A stretch of DNA of 64,000 bases, taken from contig NC_133897.1 in assembly GCF_964199755.1 (NCBI RefSeq), positions 119,990,552-120,054,551 on the forward strand. The letters run 5' to 3'. The position numbers were made by a program, and so were the translations under genes. A model generated the notes under the pieces. The model made no database searches. It saw only the letters and a list, made by a program, of their open reading frames with translations, and had not been told where the DNA came from. The DNA comes from Larus michahellis. Its lineage: Eukaryota; Chordata; Aves; Charadriiformes; Laridae. Every line of letters starts with the position of its first letter. The first letter of the stretch is position 1. Shown piece after piece: positions 45,961 to 58,542 of this stretch.

Positions 45961-48900
45961 TTTCTCATATCATAGCAGCTGTGTAGTGTAATGTTGATGA
46001 GCCAAACAAATCCCTACAGGAGCTCCCAATGGAGAGACTATCCAGGCTGGCCACAAGTGACAGGAAATATTTGCTGATGAGGTGTTTCACCTTCTGTGCA
46101 GTGGAGATAAACTTCTTGATTCATCAGTTGTGCTTAAAACAGCTACTCCAGAGACAGGCACCACTAGCTCCTCACCTCCCAGTGGAGTCACGAATTTTTG
46201 GCTTATCTAATTTATTCATGGCAAATCACCACTGCTGCATTCCTCACAAGCCAGAGGTGACCTATATATTCCTTGTGAACACTGCAAGTTTACTGGAGGT
46301 ACTTCTGTCAGAGATACCTTGTGGCTCAGACACAACTCCATTATGGAAGAGGAAGAATGGAACAACTGTCCTTTGAACTTTAATAGTTCTTTCTGCCACT
46401 AAAGTTCTCAAAAGAACACAAAACAGCAGCAAGCTTATCTTTCCTCTGAATTAAGATCTAGGAGTATTTTGTATATGCAACCATCAGTGCTGACAGGCAA
46501 AACCTTACTATAGCAGACACCACATTTTCCTATGAGATATGTATCCCTAAAACACACGTACTTGTACCAAGCATCTCTAAGATTACTAAATGAGCTGGGG
46601 GGAAAAAATAGAAAAAAGAAACGAGTATAGGAGGTGCTCAGAGCTTCCTGCAGAGACTAAGAGGCAAACTTTATAGTTTGTAGCTGAAATACAATCAGGT
46701 TCAAGAGACAGACTTGTGAACACAGACCCAGACACAAATGAGAATAACTGAGCACAGTAAGAAAAAAAAATACTGCAGGTAAATTTTAATCAACAGACAC
46801 CAGTCATTTTAAATGCTGCTTTTCAAAACACAGGTTGGTGAATCAGTGACTATTGCCCCTTGAATCTGCTAGCAGAAAGTTCAGCATCTCACGGCAGGGT
46901 GATTTGGAGTCTGTGCAAGGGCACAGGCAAAATGAGTGAAGAAGGAAAGGGCAGAGGCAAAGAGATATTTTTTTTATGCAGTGTGGCCAAGTGTCAGGTG
47001 ATGAGCTGGTGTAGAAAAATTTGAAAGAAGAGCATCAATCCAGAGATGGTTTTGCAGGAGAACAATCCAGACCCACAGGCAATGGGGAAACTGGAGAGGC
47101 TCAATATATAGTAGTCTCGTCCCCATTTAATAAGGGGACAGAAAGAAATCCTTTGTCTTTGCCCAAGACCCACACAGATGGAGGATTGCTGGCTTTGCAC
47201 AGTAATCTGTGCAAATTATTTCTTAATTTGGGTGTTCTCTCCCCTCTCCCTGCCCCCTGCCTTCATCTACAGAAAGCACGAAGTCACCCATGCTAAATGA
47301 GGCAAGACAGTCTGCACGAGCCACTTCCACAAACCGATTCATATGGTCAGCAACTTGGATGTAGGAAACTAATCTCTAATTTTACTTGCCAATTCTTGTT
47401 CAAATCGGGAATTAACTCCCTCCTGTTTCTGCCTTCACAGTCAAAACATTTGGTTTCTCCAAAACATGCTCAGAATGGGAAGGATAAGAAAGATCAAAGC
47501 ACGGCTAAGAGAAAAAGTACCAATAAAGATGCTATTGTTATCAGAAACTAAGTAGCATGTAAGTTTGCATGACAGATTAAAGATTCACCAAGAAAACAGC
47601 AACCAAGTATTGAAAATAAAAACAAGCAACCTACCCCCTTATTACTAATAAAGAAATCATTGTCAAGGTCGATTGACAGTAATGATAAATTGGCCTCTGG
47701 ATAGTGCAATGCTGATGCTGCTTCTCTAGCTTTCTGACAACAGTTTCATGGGGCTGTTTTTTTGCAGTATAACTTACAGACTTGTAAATAAGCACAGAGA
47801 CATTGCAGCCCAGACAGCTTGTCTTTGAACAGAGCCTGCATCCAGTTTGCACGGAGTGCCTGTGCCTAGACGGGTAGCTAAGATGCACTGTTAATAAAAG
47901 GCAACCTTCAGTTCATGGACCACTTAACACTTGGCCATATTTAGCCCAACCTCATTCCTATGCAGTCACACTCATTTTGGGTACCAGGATGTTCAAACAG
48001 TATTTTAATTCTGAGCTCAGTCCTCCTCCTCTGTGTATACTCTGTTAATAAAACCTAAGTCAGCTTCTGCAGTCAGTGGCCATAAATCTTCATCAGTACT
48101 CACTCTTATTTCTGTATGGAACAATGTCATAGCAAAGCAGCTTAAACAACCTGAAATTCAAAATGGACTCAAACTAAGCAGGCAATACTCATTTTATGAA
48201 AAATAATATTAGAAAAAGACTCTCAGGTTCCACTGACTGGTAGGTTTACTGTATGTATACAGGGAGTTTAAATCTGGAGATGACACTTTCAGGTAATCTT
48301 TGTATATTACATCTTGGTTTCTTATTTGAGTTCATTAAATAATGTTATCGTGCCTACTTTTTCATAACTTAAAGCACAGAAGCAAGTCAAATAACCTAAA
48401 CAGTTCCCTCTATTGACAAATGCAATTCTCAAAATTGTTACTTCCAAGTTCACGGTAATTCATATAAAGTCATTTTATGAAGAAGAAAATACATAATGCC
48501 TCTTGCATGTTCACAACTCAAGCCAGGCAGGCATTTTTGAGCACATTTCATATTTTAAACAACATCTATTTTCCTCTCTAAAGACAAGGGCTGATGCCTG
48601 AGGCTAGACACCAACATCTTTTTACCCAGAGGTTTTAGGGACCGTGTATTGACACTTGCTGATCAACACCCACGCTGCAAAGGGAGACCCAGTCCCTATT
48701 GTCCCGTCTGCATGAGTAGACCTATTTCCTGGGAGGGTGACTGCTGGGCATTAACCCTGAAGGTTAACCAACCCTGCATGCTGGGACTGAAACCCTGGCT
48801 CCCCTTGTCCAGGGAGTGCTGTAACCACCAGACATTGTATGAGCCTCTCCCTCTCTCTAGTTCATTTTTATATACTGGAGTGATATAACATGGGTCTTAC

Positions 48901-50769
48901 AGGCAGAAGTTGTAGGCATGAATCTGCCTGGGCAGGGGAAGAAAATGAACCTAGGCTTCCCTGTCTCAGGGAATCATTGACTTAGTTTTCACGGACATCC
49001 CAACAGCACGTTAAGAAGACCGCCCAGCCTACCTGTACCTCACGTGGTCCAATTTAGCAGGTGTGAGCATTCCCGGCGAGATAGCCATTTCTGGGTTTCC
49101 ACCACACTGAGATAAGAAGTGCCTGGGTTGGCTCAGTCCTGCCAACACTGGAGCACACCTGTACCCACAGAGGAAAAAGCCTACAAGCTGCGTCCACTGG
49201 GAGGTGATGAATGAGCAGAGGTTATTGGAGATCGGGACTTGAGTTTCCTCCCAAACCTGTCCCCCCTGAACTGTAATGAAGATACAGCTGCTTAAATAGT
49301 TGCTTAGATGTCTGCTCTGAGTAGTTGAATGTGGAGCTTGGATGCCCATGAAGATATTTGGAATAAGAACAAGGCAAAGAGCGTGTGTTATATGGGGAAA
49401 CAATGTAATTCTAAGCCCAAAAGGTTTTAAGTCGGGTACCAAATCCTTTCTTCAATTAATTTAAAGGAATTATTTTGGCTGCAAATGTCAAGCTACAAAC
49501 AAGATGTTCAAGAAAATATTCTTACAAGCGGTGACACAAGTGGTAGCCTAGTTTTGGAGGTGTTTCAATCACATTTCCCCATCCCATCCCATCTCTCCCT
49601 GGCCTGTACTTCCAGCTCCTACCCATACCCAACTGGCAGCAGTGGGCAACGCGATGGCTCACCACCTGCATTCATGCTTGCCAGCCAGCTCTCTGCCCTC
49701 TCCTGAAATGGATATGGAGCTGAGATATGCCTTTTTCCCTAGTGAGGACAAAATTTCCCCTCTGGCCAGCGACCACCACCCTTCACATCGCTGAGCTCTT
49801 GTCTTGTAACTGTACCAAAGTTGGCTAAAATCGTCCCAGGCTTCAAACATTACTGCAGGAAGACTGAGAGGGAGATGGCCTGGCAGCGTGACTGAACAGA
49901 TCTCCCTAGAGCACCCAGGGCATTTACAACCAGTGAGATGTAAAAATGAAGATGATAAACAGCTGTATTCCTTCCCCACAAAACCCACCATCACCTTTGA
50001 GAAGATAGGTCCGTAATGTAACGCTGTGCTTCTGCATACATGGCACTATTTCTCACATTAGTGGCTGTGGTAAGATCCACAGGGATATTTTGCTGGTAAA
50101 CAGAATCCATTTCTATCTTGTCTGCAGGTAAACACACTTATCTCCCAGCATAAACGAGACATCTTGCTCTTTTAGAAATGGTAAGAAAAGTTCCAAATGA
50201 AACTATGTTCAGCTGAAGAATATTAATGTATATTCAGGCATGAAGAATTCAATTTCCCCCAAATTGCTTTGGAAGAGACAGTAAGATCTCTAGAGGTCTC
50301 AAAGCATTTTCCCCTCAATCACAATTAGCATTTAATTCAAATTAGATGACTTTATTGGTAAATAAAAAATAAACAGAAGTGTATAATGCTATGGCAAATA
50401 TCTCAAATCTGTGTTTGCCTACATTCATGCACTTTTAAACAAATTCATATGTTCAATTTTACAAAAAAATATTAATACTTGAGAACTGGTTGCATACGTA
50501 AATCATTGTGGGACAAAATAGGCAGTGAATTTACAAAGGGGGTTATCCACTGCGCACTCCCTCCTTACACTGACTGAAAGGCAGCATGCCCTATTTTCAC
50601 TGAAGGGGGCTAACTCATGTTTATCAGAGGTAAAAGAAAATACCCAGTATATTCTGTAGCAGTGTTTTTGTATCGCTATCCGCTTGGTATGCATTAATCT
50701 GGAAGCAGTGCCACAGATGATCGGTGTGCCACCCAAACACTAACTAGTTCAAGCACCTTGAAGCAGAGG

Positions 50770-50940
50770 AATAATGAGAAAGAACGGCACTGTGGCTAAG
50801 GGTGGGCGCACTGGCCAGAATCAGAGTGTTTGGTTTTGTAACTTTGAGCAAGTCCCTTGACCTTCACACTTCATTTTTCCATGTCTGCAAAACAAGCAAA
50901 GATAATAATTGCCTACCCAATGTGAATATTGTGATTCCGA
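50770..50940 (+). repeat. MIR-like SINE remnant
   Basis: ACTTTGAGCAAGTCCCTTGACC, then CATTTTTCCATGTCTGCAAAAC, AGATAATAATTGCCTACCCA and TGAATATTGTGATTCC follow the MIR core in order and spacing. This is the clearest of the three MIR-like pieces. Confidence 0.6.
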
Positions 50941-51589
50941 ACTTCTGATTAACACTGGTAGAAAACCCTTGCCATTTTACAGAGTGAGAAGGGACACTTA
51001 GAAATCTGAGAATCAGGATTGCAATCCAACTTCCCAGCCCGTACTGCCTTTCATTGCTCAAACCTCACACCACTTCTTTCAATACTTCTGTTGAACATCC
51101 AGTCTTCTAAGTCTGTTGCACACTCTAAGACTCGGTTGTTTTGGCTTTTTTTTCACAAGAAGAATAATCCTTCATAAAATTGAAGATATTTTTATCTTCA
51201 AACGCTGCATGTATATTCCTGTCTATATAGCCTGAGAAATGGTTTCCTCCAACAGGATACTGAAAAGGTTCTCAAATAAAACTGCCTGCTGTTCTTATAT
51301 GAATAATACTTCCTCCTGCATTTTTCTGAGATTCACTGTCTTTGTATTATACATTATTTAATCAGTGAAGGACTGTTATGTTATCTGAACTTGAAGGGGG
51401 TAGAGGATGGTGCTTCAGGAGCAGCCCTGATCAGCCTGGAAGAAAGAAAATGTTATGTGTAGGGCAAACCTGAACAATTTTTCCTGTCTGATTTTCCTAT
51501 TTGATCAGATATCACATAATGAATGGAAAATTGATTTAAAAAAAATGCTTACTGGTAAACAAAATGCACAGAGGGAGGTGGAGGGATCT

Positions 51590-54500
51590 CATAGTCAACT
51601 AGACAGGGCTCAGAGGTGACCACTTCAAACATATGCATGTAAACAAGTACCTAGAGGACAGCATGATGGGGGAAGCCCTCATACGTTCTCTGGGAAACCC
51701 GCGTGGCTGGGTGCCTCTCCACAGTGCCTGTACAGGGCAAGCTGGACAGGGAACAAACAGGAGGAATTAGAGGTCTGTGTGCAGTCTCACTGGGATCAGA
51801 GAGACGCGGTGGGACAGCTCACAGGACTGGAGAGCTGCCATGGATGGATACAGGCTCTTCAGGAAGGGCAGGCTGGGACAGCAAGGCAGGGAGTCACCCT
51901 TTCAGTCCGAGAGCAGTGGGGACACATGGAGCTCTGTCTTTGGACAGATGAGTCAGTGGGGAGCTTGTGGGTCACAACTAGAGGGCAGACCAACACGACT
52001 AACACTGTGGTGGGTGTCTGTGACAGAACCCCTGATCAGGAAGAAGTAGTAGATGAGGTCTTCTGCAGACAGCTGGAAGAAGCCTCATGTTCGCAGACTT
52101 TGGTTTTCGCAGGAGAATTTAACCACCCCAGCATCTGCTGGAGGAGCAGCAGAGCAGGACACAAGCAATCCAGGTTTGGGGAGTGTATTAATGACAAATT
52201 CCTAATGAAAGGGATCAAAGAGCCAACAGTGAGAAGATGGATGCCAGACCTCACAAACACAGAAGGACTGGTCAGAGATGGGAAGGTCACGGTGATGACA
52301 GTTGCCATTAGAAGGCAGAGTTCAGGATCCTGAAAAGAGAACAAGGCAAAAAGCAGGATCACAACTCAGAGAGCAGGCTTTGAAGCCTGCTTCAGGAGAG
52401 CAGACTTTAGGATGTTCAGGGACCTGCTTAGAGGAAACTCGTGGCATCCTCCTGGAGAGGAGAGGGGTCTGGGACATCTGGGTGAAGTTCAAGGATCACC
52501 TCCCCCAAACTCAAGAATGGTTCATCTCCATGAGGAGGAAATCAAGCAAAGATAGCAGGGGTCTGCATATGTGAAAAAGGAGCTTCTGAAAAAAATTAAA
52601 CATAAGAAGGAAGCATACCAGAGGGGGAACCTGGGACAGGTGGCTTTGGGGAATATAGAGACACTGTCTGATCATGCAGGAATGGGGTTAGGAAAGACAA
52701 GGGAGGGACGTGAAAGGCAATAAAAAAGGATTCCACAGGTCTATCCACAGCAAAAGGAAGACTAGGGAAAATGCAGGCCCACTGATGAATGGGGATGGGG
52801 CCTGGTGATAGATGACATTGAAAAAGCTGAGATACTTGACCCCTTCACTGCTTTGGTCTTTACTAATAAGACTGGCCTACATCAATCCCATGTCCCTGAG
52901 ACCCATGGAAAAGTCTGGAGCAAGGAAGACTTCCCCTGGTGGAGGAGAATCAGGTTAAGGAATACTCAAGCAAACTGGACATAAAAAGTCCATTGGACTG
53001 ATGGGATGCACCCATGAGTGCTGAGGGAGCTGGAGAATGTCACTGTGAGCCTGTTCTTGATTATCTTTGAAAGGTCATGGTGATGGTGGGAGAAGGTTTC
53101 TGAGGACTGGAAGAAAGCAAATGTCACTTCTGTCTTCAAAGACGGCTAGTAGGAACATCAAGGAAACTACTGGCTGGTCATCTTCACCTCATGTTTCCTG
53201 GGAGCAGGACAGAGCACAGGATTATTCCTCCCCAGGTGCATTTCGCTTTGCTGAATTTCACGAGGTTCCTGTTTGTCCATTTCTCCACACTGTTGAGCTT
53301 CCTCTGAATGGTGGCACACCCATCTGGTATCTCAACTACTCCTCCCAGTTTTGTGTCCTCTGACAGCTCGCTGAGGGTACACTCTGTCCCATCATCCTAG
53401 TATGTAATGAAGAAGTTAAACAGTATTTTATTCAGCTGTGACCCCTGGGGTACTCCACTGGTGACTGGCCTCCAGCTGGACTTTGTGCTGCATAGATTTA
53501 TGAAGGGGAAATCATGCCTGACCAGTCTGGTAGCTGTGTACAATGAGATGACTGGCTCAGTGGGTGAAGGGAGAGCACTGGATGTTATCTCAAATTTAGT
53601 AAGGCTTTTGGCACTGTCTTCCATAACCTCCTCGTGAAGTACGGGCTAGATAAGTGTTCAGTGAGTTAGACTGAAAACTGGCTGAACTGCTTAGGCTGAA
53701 ACGGTTGTGCACAAAATGCAGCTGAAGGCCAATTGCTACTGCCACAGGGTCGATGGTGAGTCCAAAACCTTTTCACATCTTCTTTACTGACCTGGATGAT
53801 GGGACACAGTGTACCCTTACCAAGTTTGCAGACAATACAAAATTGGGATGAGTGGCTAACACACCGGAGGGTTATGCTGCCAGTCAGAGGGACCTTAACA
53901 GACTTGAGAAATGGGTAAATTGGAGCTTCATGAAATTTGACAAAGGGGAATGCAAAGTCCTGCACCTGGGGAAGAACAACCCCATGCACCAGTACAGGCT
54001 GGGTGCTGGAAAGCTGGAAAGCATCTTCATAGGAAAGGACCCGTGGGGTCCTGGAGAACAAGCTGACTGTGAGCCAGCAATGTGCCCTCATCTCAAAAAA
54101 AGCCAATGGCTGCATTAGGCAGAGCATTTCTACCAGATGAGGAGAGGTGGATCCTTCACCTTTGCTCAGCCCTGGTGAGACACACCAGGAGTTCTGTGTC
54201 CAGTTCTAAGCTTCCCAGTACAGGAGGCATGGATGTACTGGAATGAGCCCAGTGTATAAATGGACATGGACACAGACATACTGGAGTGAGTTCAGTGAAG
54301 GGACACAAAGGTATTTGAAGGACAGGAACATCTGACATACAAGCAGGTGCCAAGAGAGCTGGTACTGTTCAGCCTGGAGAAGTCTCAGAGGGATCTTATT
54401 AATGTATATAAATACCTGATGGGAGGAAGTTGAGGGAGTAAAGAAGATGGAGCCAGACTCCTCTCAGTGCTGTCCAGTGACAGGACAAGAGGCAGTGGGA

Positions 54501-54740
54501 CTAACTGAAACACAAGGAATTCTATCAAAATATAAGAAAATATTTTTCTGCTGTGCGAGTCTTGACACTGGCACGGGTTGCCCAGAGGTTGTGGAGTCTC
54601 CATTCTTGGAGGTACTCAAAATCCAGTTGGTCATGATCCTGGGCAACCTGCTTGAGCTGACACTGCTTTGAGTAAGAGGGTTAAACTAGATGATCACTAG
54701 AGGTGCCTTCCAACCTCAACCATTATGTGATTTTATGAAG
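51590..54740 (+). mobile_element. Long degraded CR1 LINE (endonuclease to 3' end)
   Basis: About 3.1 kb in CR1 order. It has endonuclease-like DGYRLFRKGR near 51.84 kb, the segment GEFNHPSICW near 52.1 kb, KKEAYQRG near 52.6 kb, a TNKTGLHQSHVPE region near 52.87 kb, [21 protein letters not shown] near 53.5 kb, EGYAASQRDLNRLEKW near 53.88 kb, KVLHLGKNNPMHQYRLGAG near 53.96 kb, and a 3' end GGTTAAACTAGATGATCAC ... TTCCAACCTC at 54.71 kb. Many frameshifts and stops make it non-functional. An antisense CR1 piece interrupts it at about 53228-53492. The left boundary is approximate. Confidence 0.85.
53228..53492 (-). mobile_element. Antisense CR1 reverse-transcriptase fragment inside the long CR1
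   Basis: The minus strand encodes [18 protein letters not shown] followed by a degraded ELSEDTKLGGVVEIPDGC and EKWTNRNLVKFSKAKC, the CR1 reverse-transcriptase C-terminal segment, in the opposite direction to the surrounding element. The flanking sense element carries its own copy of the same region at about 53785-53975, so the two form an inverted repeat. The fragment lacks a CR1 3' end. Confidence 0.85.
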
Positions 54741-57700
54741 CATGTGAAAGTGAAACAATAGTTTAGGTTTTTTTAGTGGACTAAATGCCTTAGCTCTCCT
54801 GAAGATTTTCAAACTCCTAATTCTGGGGGAAAAAAGTAAGTAACACTGAGGAATATGACCCCAAACGGGGAAAACAGGAGCAAGGGACATACCTATTAGA
54901 TAACATCAAAGTCACAGCACTTGGAAGCTGGCACACATGAACTGAACTTTTCCTAGCTAGGTCATGTGAGAGGATGAAGGCGATAGAGGAGAGTACTGAA
55001 GTACAGCACTGCACAAGGAAAACCAAGGAATTTATATTGAGCTGTGAAGTTTTCGCTCATATTAATATAGGTTTATTGCATCAGGTGAGTACCTGAAGCA
55101 TCCTTCAGGTCATAAGTCATTCCCCAACATGATCTGTGCAACAAACTTATTATCATTTATTAGAGGTTTGTTTTTTTTATTCACCTCTTTACTTTGGCAG
55201 AAGGTGTATACACGCTGACAGTACACCAGAGCTGCAGTTATCCCTGGTCCAAGCCTAGCTGTAGAAAGTACATTGCTTCATCACAGTCTTTTCCTCCCCA
55301 GCCCCAGGTGCAGAAAGGGAAATGCTCCCTGACAGAGAGGTAAAAAGACTAAGAGATGGATATGCCAATGCAAGAGAGTCTGCTTTGAGGGAAGAGCTCC
55401 TCAGGGACAAAACTGTGGGACAGATAGGGTGGAGCACTCTCACCTGCCTCCTGACTCAACCTGCAGCTTCACTGCAGAAGGGACAGGCTCAAGTCTGAGC
55501 TTAAACATAGCTGGAATTTTAACCCAAACGTCTGACTGCGCAAACAAGTTCAGCTTCTAAATGCAAGTACGCATGTTCTTGTTAGTTCTTCAGAGCTTCT
55601 GAGAGGCAAAACCACATGTAGGAGTATACATTAAGACCACAACACAGACAAATCTAAGTGGTAAGGATGAAACATAAAGGATCGCCTTCAGACACATTTT
55701 GATTGGCGGTCTGTAATGCTTTTTTTAGCCAAGACTTACACAGAAGTGCAAGGTTTGTTCTTGTTTCCTTGCATTTCCCTTAGCAGTAGTTAACATGCTA
55801 CAGCTAATCAGGCTGTACATCAGTGCCAGGATTTACCCTGAAGTTGCCAAGGTAGTTAAAAATAGGTATTGGAAAAGCAGAGTGCATGCCATTTCTGCAT
55901 GTCTCTGCTCAGGCAGAGTGGTAGATGACCACTGCTGTTAAATGAACATGCATACCTCTATACATAAATGACAAAAAAGGTGCTCAAGGAAAACCAGCAA
56001 ACACCTTATGATCAAAGGGCACAAGAGCCAGTGAAGATGTTAACTGTAGTCAAAGGTTTCTGGAAGCAGATACTACGTTAGTGTTTTATCTGTGTCATAT
56101 TTCACCAAACTTTGCTTAGGCTTTAGAAAGAGCTAAGAACCACACAGAAGCAGCAGTGGTCTTCAAGATGTGAGAGGTCCCAAATCCCCACAGAGAGTGA
56201 GGGGTTTACCTAGCAGGACATCACCAGGACAGAAGCTTTATCATTTCCCCATCCCCTCTCTGTTTCATTCACCTCTCAACTAGACGTTTCCTGCTCTTTG
56301 CCCCTTTGCACTCCTGCTCCTGTCAAGTCGTAAAATCCTTCATCTTCTGCAGAGCCACTTCTCCCTCACTTAAATTTCTGGCAGCCAATTTAACTTAGTG
56401 TTGTTGCACTGAGTTAAAGGGGACTCCAGGATCTTAAGCCAGATAAATATCTTATCCTACATATAAAATTTCAAGTTCAGTATTGAAAATAAGTAGGAAC
56501 CTTCTATGGGAGATATTTCATTAGGATCAACCCCAGTTCAAATCTTTTTATTGAAGTAATATTACTACAAATCAAATATGCAGCACTTCTGCATTTATGC
56601 CATAAATTATAGACTTGAAAAATGAAATTTATTTCTAATTTGAAACATTCTTCCATTTCTTGGAAGTCTAAAGGAGGTTTGTATGGCAAAGGGCATCACT
56701 AGCTTCACTAGTATCCATTTAAAAGTGTCTACCATTTGTCCCCAAATCAACGTTTTACAGCTTTATTAGATATCCACATCTCAAGACAATGCAATTTTCT
56801 TGAAAAATTACATCTTCTTAAGTTAACAGCAGAGACGGACCAGGTGTGCAATTCAAGGAGGGCAAGGCAGTGGCATGCAGGACAAGACCAAGACTTGATA
56901 CACAAAGTATGGCACCTAATCCACCTTTTGCAACTCCGACAAATGCCCTTTTTATCACAATATGCTCTCCCTCAGAAAAGGGCAATGTCATCCACAGAGC
57001 TGATTTTGTCACCCAGAAAACGTGCAGAACTAGGTCTCCAATCAGCCATCCACAGCGCTGTCAACGTAGCCTCCAGTTGTGTTTTAAAAATACAACTGCC
57101 CCCCCTTCTGGCCAGTAAGAACTCCCAAAAGTGATTTTGCAAGGCATTTTAGGCTAATTTTCAAATGCGGTTCAGTTTATAAAAGTTAATTTGGCTTCTT
57201 TTAGGATACAAACTCTCAGCCAAAGCACAGAACTTCCATTAAGTTTCAAAACATTTCTACATTTATGTGAAAAAAAAAGCGAAGATTTTCCTTTGCTTAC
57301 GTAATGCCATATTGTGGGCTAAATATATTCACCCATCAATTACTGAAGATAACAGGAAGGTTGTAACAACTGTGGCTATTATTTGGTATCTCAGAACCAG
57401 GCTTCCCATAAGCTTCCAGACATGTAAGGGCTTACTCCTTCAGTGGTGCCTGCTCAGGCCACTGGAAGTGACACAGTGACATCCGTGCCATGCTCTGCCA
57501 TGCTGTAAGACCCAAACCAGGTTGCCTTAGGTGGTCAGTCCACCTGGTAGGTTCGTCCTCCATCTAGATATCTTCTAGATCACAGATAACAGGGACTTTA
57601 TGACGCCTATGCCTATTTATAGCTTGGAAGGAAAACTACTTAAGGGAGGGTGATTGCTGGCAAACAAACATTTTAATGACTGCTTTTCAAGTGACTTTTC

Positions 57701-58504
57701 AAAATGAATCTCATGAACAATACAGATACCCATTTATATGCCGTCTGGATGACAGCATTCAGTAAGAGGACAAGAAGCTGAGAATGAGAAGTAACACAAC
57801 GCTTCTGTACAAGTCAAGTCCTTTCAATCTGGAAGAGCATGTAATTTAGGAAAGCAAACCCTGGGTTTCCTCCTGTCTTTCTGGTTAGGGGAAAACGCTT
57901 TTCAGTACAGTTCCTATATTCTTTTCCCGATGATGAAATGCTAAATTGCAATATATAAAGGGTTTTTTTTTCTAAATAATTATTCCTAACTGATACAGTA
58001 ATAAAGACGGAAAAGACATTGCTCCACAAGCAATGTTTACTGAAGCCTCAATGAAAATGCATGGCAGAAATGAAAACCTAAATACATTCAAAGACACCGC
58101 TTACATGTGCCGTACATGTATTTAGTATTGATAGCTTTCCACTTTTTAAAAGGTATACTAGCAAACAGGAGAAGTATTACTTTTTTTATTAAAAAAAGCA
58201 TAATTCTATGCTGCAAAATTTGATGCCAATGAACAAATCACCTCTAGGCTTTGTCCTCACCATCAACACATTGAGAAGTAGACACACTAAATTGCTTAAA
58301 TGGCAAATCTTAGGTTTAAATCAACTGATGTCTACTTTTGGGAATTCAACACATCTGCAGAGCCAGGCAGTTGTCTGATAGGTGGTCCTTGGCATGCCTA
58401 CATAGTTAATATCAGCTTGTCCTGTGAAGTTTTACTCTTTGTAATTGCTGCAGTTCTTTTACATGAAAAATTGAGTAACAAAAAGTATGAGAGTGTCAAA
58501 ATAC

Positions 58505-58542
58505 CTGGTTAATTATCTGTTGCTGCAATTTTTCTCCAGACT
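58505..58542 (-). CDS. CHST9: CHST9 small internal coding exon (38 nt)
   Basis: On the minus strand ctctttcag|AG TCT GGA ... AAC CAG|gtattt reads SGEKLQQQIINQ in one frame only; the other two frames hit stops. This matches the human CHST9 stem segment S-T-E-K-I-Q-E-H-I-T-N-Q. It ends in phase 0, exactly fitting the terminal exon that starts GAT TTC at 38496. The first two bases complete a codon from an exon further right. It lies 20 kb upstream of the terminal exon. The identification rests on 12 residues plus both splice sites and phase, so it is good but not certain. Confidence 0.8.

Larger units (their letters stand above)
38497..58504 (-). other. CHST9: CHST9 intron between the small and terminal exons
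   Basis: A 20.0-kb intron with a CAG|gtattt donor and a tttgcag acceptor. It holds nested CR1s (43.66-45.17 kb), a CR1 tail (45.82-45.96 kb), a 3.1-kb CR1 with an antisense insert (51.59-54.74 kb) and a MIR-like remnant (50.77-50.94 kb). The rest is AT-rich DNA with no exon I could support. Confidence 0.75.

Noticed and set aside
46029-46376. 115-codon open frame just after a CR1 tail
   Set aside because: No recognisable domain, no splice or promoter support, cysteine and hydrophobic content typical of random frames; it lies in a CHST9 intron.
51779-52333. 184-codon plus-strand frame
   Set aside because: Remnant of CR1 endonuclease coding sequence, broken by frameshifts.
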